From Sipunculus nudus (taxonomy: Eukaryota > Annelida > Sipuncula > Golfingiida > Sipunculidae), in NCBI GenBank assembly GCA_026874595.1, contig CM049307.1, forward strand, positions 248,001 to 312,000: a stretch of 64,000 nucleotides of DNA. The letters run 5' to 3'. The notes beneath the pieces were generated by a model. It did no database searches. It saw only the letters and a program-made list of their open reading frames with translations, and had not been told where the DNA came from. Below, in pieces: positions 61,081 to 64,000 of the stretch (the first letter of the stretch is position 1; the number at the start of each line of letters is the position of its first letter). Position numbers and translations under genes: made by a program.

Positions 61081-61433
61081 TACTCATACGATCCTCTTCC
61101 AGTTTGGCACTGCGGGACGACCGGGACTACGTACTTGTCTCATCTGTCTACTTCAAAATCAAAACTTGTTAAATTTCAAGGAAGCACCTGATGTTCACAT
61201 TTCACATGCTCATGCTTAGGGGCCTACAGAATATTACTTAATCCGTGAAATCCTTCATACCAGTGTCCGGCTCGTGCACATGCTAAGACCAGGCTAATAC
61301 ATTAATTAACTCCTGAGACATGTTTGACTTTCACACGAAACAGACGCGATGATAGATGCCAGGCAAAACAGATTTGAGGTCAATGGAAATCCATGGAGCA
61401 CTAGAGGCTAAAATCATGCTAAGCTTCGGAAAA

Positions 61434-63185
61434 TTGCGTCCAGAAGTTGTTGAGTTTCAGTTGCGTCCAGAGGTTTTTGAGTTTTTAATTGCGTCCAGAG
61501 GTTTTGGAGTTTCAGTTGCGTCCAGAAGTTTTTGAGTTTTTGGCTCAGCTGACTGTAAATCATCTGAGCTACAGCGATCACTCTTTGTCCGTCGTCCGTC
61601 TGTCCGTCCGTCTGTCCGTTAACCTGGCACAAATCGTAACCGCTGGACCTAGAACTTTACATTCCAAGAGATCCATGAAAAATCTCCTTGGAAACCAAAA
61701 ATTAGGTCTCTGTTACCCATATCCTTTGAGCAATGGGGCCCCAAAGTACCCCTCAGAATATAAAAAAAAAATCATAAAAAAAACTTCAATATCTCAATAA
61801 CTACATCACTGATGGTCATGATTTTTTGCATACATATTAATCATAAGACGTTCCATTAGTTCCTGCAGACTGGTGGCACCACCTGTATTTTTTCGACTTT
61901 TTAAGATTTTTTTTCTCTATTTTTGAGACCATTTAAAATGTGAACATCTGTTAACAGGGCACAAATCGTGAAGACTGGACCTAGAATCTTAATTCTTGAC
62001 ACACTGAGAGACTTATGGAAAGTCTCCATGAAAACTTAAAATAAGGTCTCTGTTACCCATATCCTTTGAGATGTGGGGCTCCCAATTACCCCCCCCCCCC
62101 CCCCCCCCCAGAACAATGGAAAGTTTGATAAAAACAAACTGCAACATCTCAAAAACTACAACACTGATGGTCATGATTTTTGGCATATGTATTGATAAAG
62201 ACCATCAGTTCCTACAGACAGGTGGTGCCACCTGTATTTTTTCAAATTTTTACAATTTTTTTTCTCTATTTTTCGAGACCTTTAAAGATATGAACATCTG
62301 TTGACAGGGCACAAATCATAACAACCGGACCTAGAATCCTTATTCTCGACACACTGGGAGACCCTTGAAAAGTCTCCATGGAAACCTGAAATTAGGTCTC
62401 TGTTACACATATCCTTCAAGATATAGGACTCCGAAGTATCCCTCAGAATAATGGACAATTTGATACAAAAGCTGAACTATCTGAACAACTAATGCAGAGA
62501 TCATCATGATTCTTTGCATGGATATTGATTATGGAGTGTTTCATCAGTTTCTGCAGACTGGTGGCACCACCTGTATTTGTTCGGGTTTTTTATGATTTTT
62601 TTTCTTTATATTTGAGACCTTGAAGGATGCTGTCATCTGTTAACGTGGCACAAATTGTAACAGCAGGAACTAGAATCTTCATTCTTGTCATGCAAGGAGG
62701 CCCATGAAGAGTGTCTGTGGAAACCTGAAATTAGGTCTCTGTTACCCATATCCTTCAAGCTATAGGACTCCGAAGTATCCCTCAGAATAATGGAAAATCT
62801 CACACAAAAGCGGAAGTATCTGAACAACTAATGCAGAGATCAGCATGATTCTTTGCATGGATATTGACCATTAAGTGTTTTTATTAGTTTCTGCAGACTG
62901 GTGGAACCACCTGTATTTTTTTAAAGTTTATGCATTTTTTCTCTATTTTTGAGAGTTATAAATACAGTCAAAATCTTGGCCTGTTGGTTAATCTGTTCGA
63001 TGCTTCAGTTAAATGGGTATATACTTCCATTCAGATGATAAAATTTCCTTTGGCGAATCTCTTCCCAGTCAGCTGAGCGTCATGACCCATTGGTCACTTG
63101 TTAATTGCGTCCAGAGGTTTTTGAGTTTCAATTGCGTCCAGAGGTTTTTAAGTTTTTAATTGCGTCCAGAAGTTTTTGAGTTTTC
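61434..63185 (+). repeat. 27-bp minisatellite split by an element insertion
   Basis: Units TTGCGTCCAGAGGTTTTTGA plus 'gtttca' or 'gttttta' occur four times at 61434-61536 and three times at 63102-63180. The array is interrupted exactly by tandem-core copy 4. Confidence 0.85.
61537..63101 (+). mobile_element. Tandem-core element, copy 4 (inserted in a minisatellite)
   Basis: Starts TTTTTGGCTCAGCTGACT with its foldback partner, has the CCGTCTGTCCGTCC tract and about four core units, and ends GTCATGACCCATTGGTCACTTGT. The 27-bp array on both sides fixes the element ends to within two or three bases. Target duplication, if any, is at most 2 bp (T/TA). A C-run at 62089-62109 lies in one core unit. 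Confidence 0.85.
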
Positions 63186-63832
63186 AGTTAATTAACTCGG
63201 CGGCGATGGGAAGGAACCCTTCAGAAAATATGTCCCTAAAACGTCGTTTCGGTAGACACAAACATATCGTTACATATTGGCCTATATAGTTATACCAAAC
63301 ATTATATTTGCTCAAACACGAGTGTGAGATTTGATTTATTCGAAATTCCTACGGGGCATGCAGCTCTCCCGACAGCGCACGCCATTTTAATATTCATGTT
63401 CGGATAATTATTCTTTCAGTTAAAGAGACATTGAAAACTAAAAAAAAATATGAACTGGATACTCATAACCCCCCCCCCCCCCCCATTAGAAAAAAAAAAG
63501 ATAAAGCCTTGCCAGCCTCAAGCTCTAGCACTAACTACAGTGAAGCATACTGTATTGGTTGCTTGGTTACCTTGCTAGCTACTAATGACAATGAACACGA
63601 CTGGCTGTGCGGTGATCGGCTGAGCGCTAACATGCAGTGCTTAATGCCGGGGGCTAGCATACGGCTGTGTTCGCCTGGATTGGCAATAATCAACCAGACT
63701 GGTGTGACATTATAAATCTATTGATCTCCTACAGGAGAAATAGCTAAACATAGCACGAATATTGTGACATGAGATAAAAAAAATTACTTCGGATTTCATA
63801 AACAGATAACTGTTGCATGTCTAAGTTTAGCA
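63186..63832. other. Noncoding spacer
   Basis: Contains a poly(C) run at 63469-63484 followed by an A-run. The open frame at 63431-63715 has no family or splice support. Confidence 0.4.
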
Positions 63833-64000
63833 TTTTTAGCTCAGCTGACTATAAGTCATCTGAGCTATAGTCGTGGTCCATTGTCCGTCGTCCGTCCGTC
63901 TGTCGTGCCGTCCGTCCGTCCGGATGTCCGTCCGTAAGACTGGCACGTTTCGACACCATTGGACCTACGAATCTGAAATTCGGCATACAGTTAGATGTCC
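63833..64000 (+). mobile_element. Tandem-core element, copy 5 (5' end only, cut by window)
   Basis: TTTTTAGCTCAGCTGACT, foldback partner AGTCATCTGAGCT, a long CCGTCCGTCC tract and the start of the first core unit ('ggcacgtttcgacacc'), which is more diverged than the others. Confidence 0.8.

Noticed and set aside
57391-63101. Many 60-80-codon frames with 'NRDLISGFH' or 'HQFLQTGGATCIF'
   Set aside because: They recur because the 340-bp core units recur, with no start conservation or domain.

Overview
This is eukaryotic, repeat-rich, low-gene-density DNA. Introns have GT..AG borders, repeats include tRNA-derived SINEs and cut-and-paste DNA transposons, and very long minisatellites are present. 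The dispersed repeats with GTCCGTCCGTC tracts and the style of the SINEs suggest a mollusc, most likely a bivalve. That assignment is inference from repeat style and needs a database match.

Genes I can support: (i) the first coding exon of a PDRG1 homologue (prefoldin-like, minus strand, 4269-4396), with the rest of the gene off the left edge; (ii) a complete single-exon GPANK1 homologue (ankyrin, zinc finger, G-patch; minus strand, 4914-6002), whose stop codon lies about 0.5 kb upstream of the PDRG1 start; (iii) an unidentified first coding exon on the plus strand at 16697-16792; (iv) a complete eight-exon TEX47-like gene (BLUF-like fold, plus strand, 40733-56406, 265 codons before the stop), assembled here from splice sites and reading phase. 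A decayed retroelement gag/ORF1-like gene with zinc knuckles lies at 10002-11349.

Layout: 1-1822, a 47-bp minisatellite; 2.7-9.4 kb, two copies of a tandem-core element in minus orientation, flanking PDRG1/GPANK1; 9.8-11.7 kb, the retroelement relic; 12.9-22.5 kb, a nest of inverted-repeat transposons, including one with perfect 38-bp ends that itself holds a hAT-like insertion; 24.5-28.6 kb, a 50/58-bp minisatellite interrupted by a SINE; 29.3-36.7 kb, about 104 copies of a 71-bp minisatellite; 37.5-38.3 kb, a foldback element; 40.7-56.8 kb, the TEX47-like gene; 57.4-64 kb, three more tandem-core elements and a second SINE.

The most unusual feature is in the TEX47-like gene. Two of its introns are filled by minisatellites whose units are copies of the gene's own splice junctions. 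One array (66-bp unit, about 37 copies) repeats the end of exon 3 together with its 5' splice donor. The other (48/55-bp unit, about 33 copies) repeats the 3' acceptor, a branch-point-like motif and the start of the last exon. By reading frame, only the outermost donor and the outermost acceptor give the full-length protein. A third 87-bp array fills another intron of the same gene.
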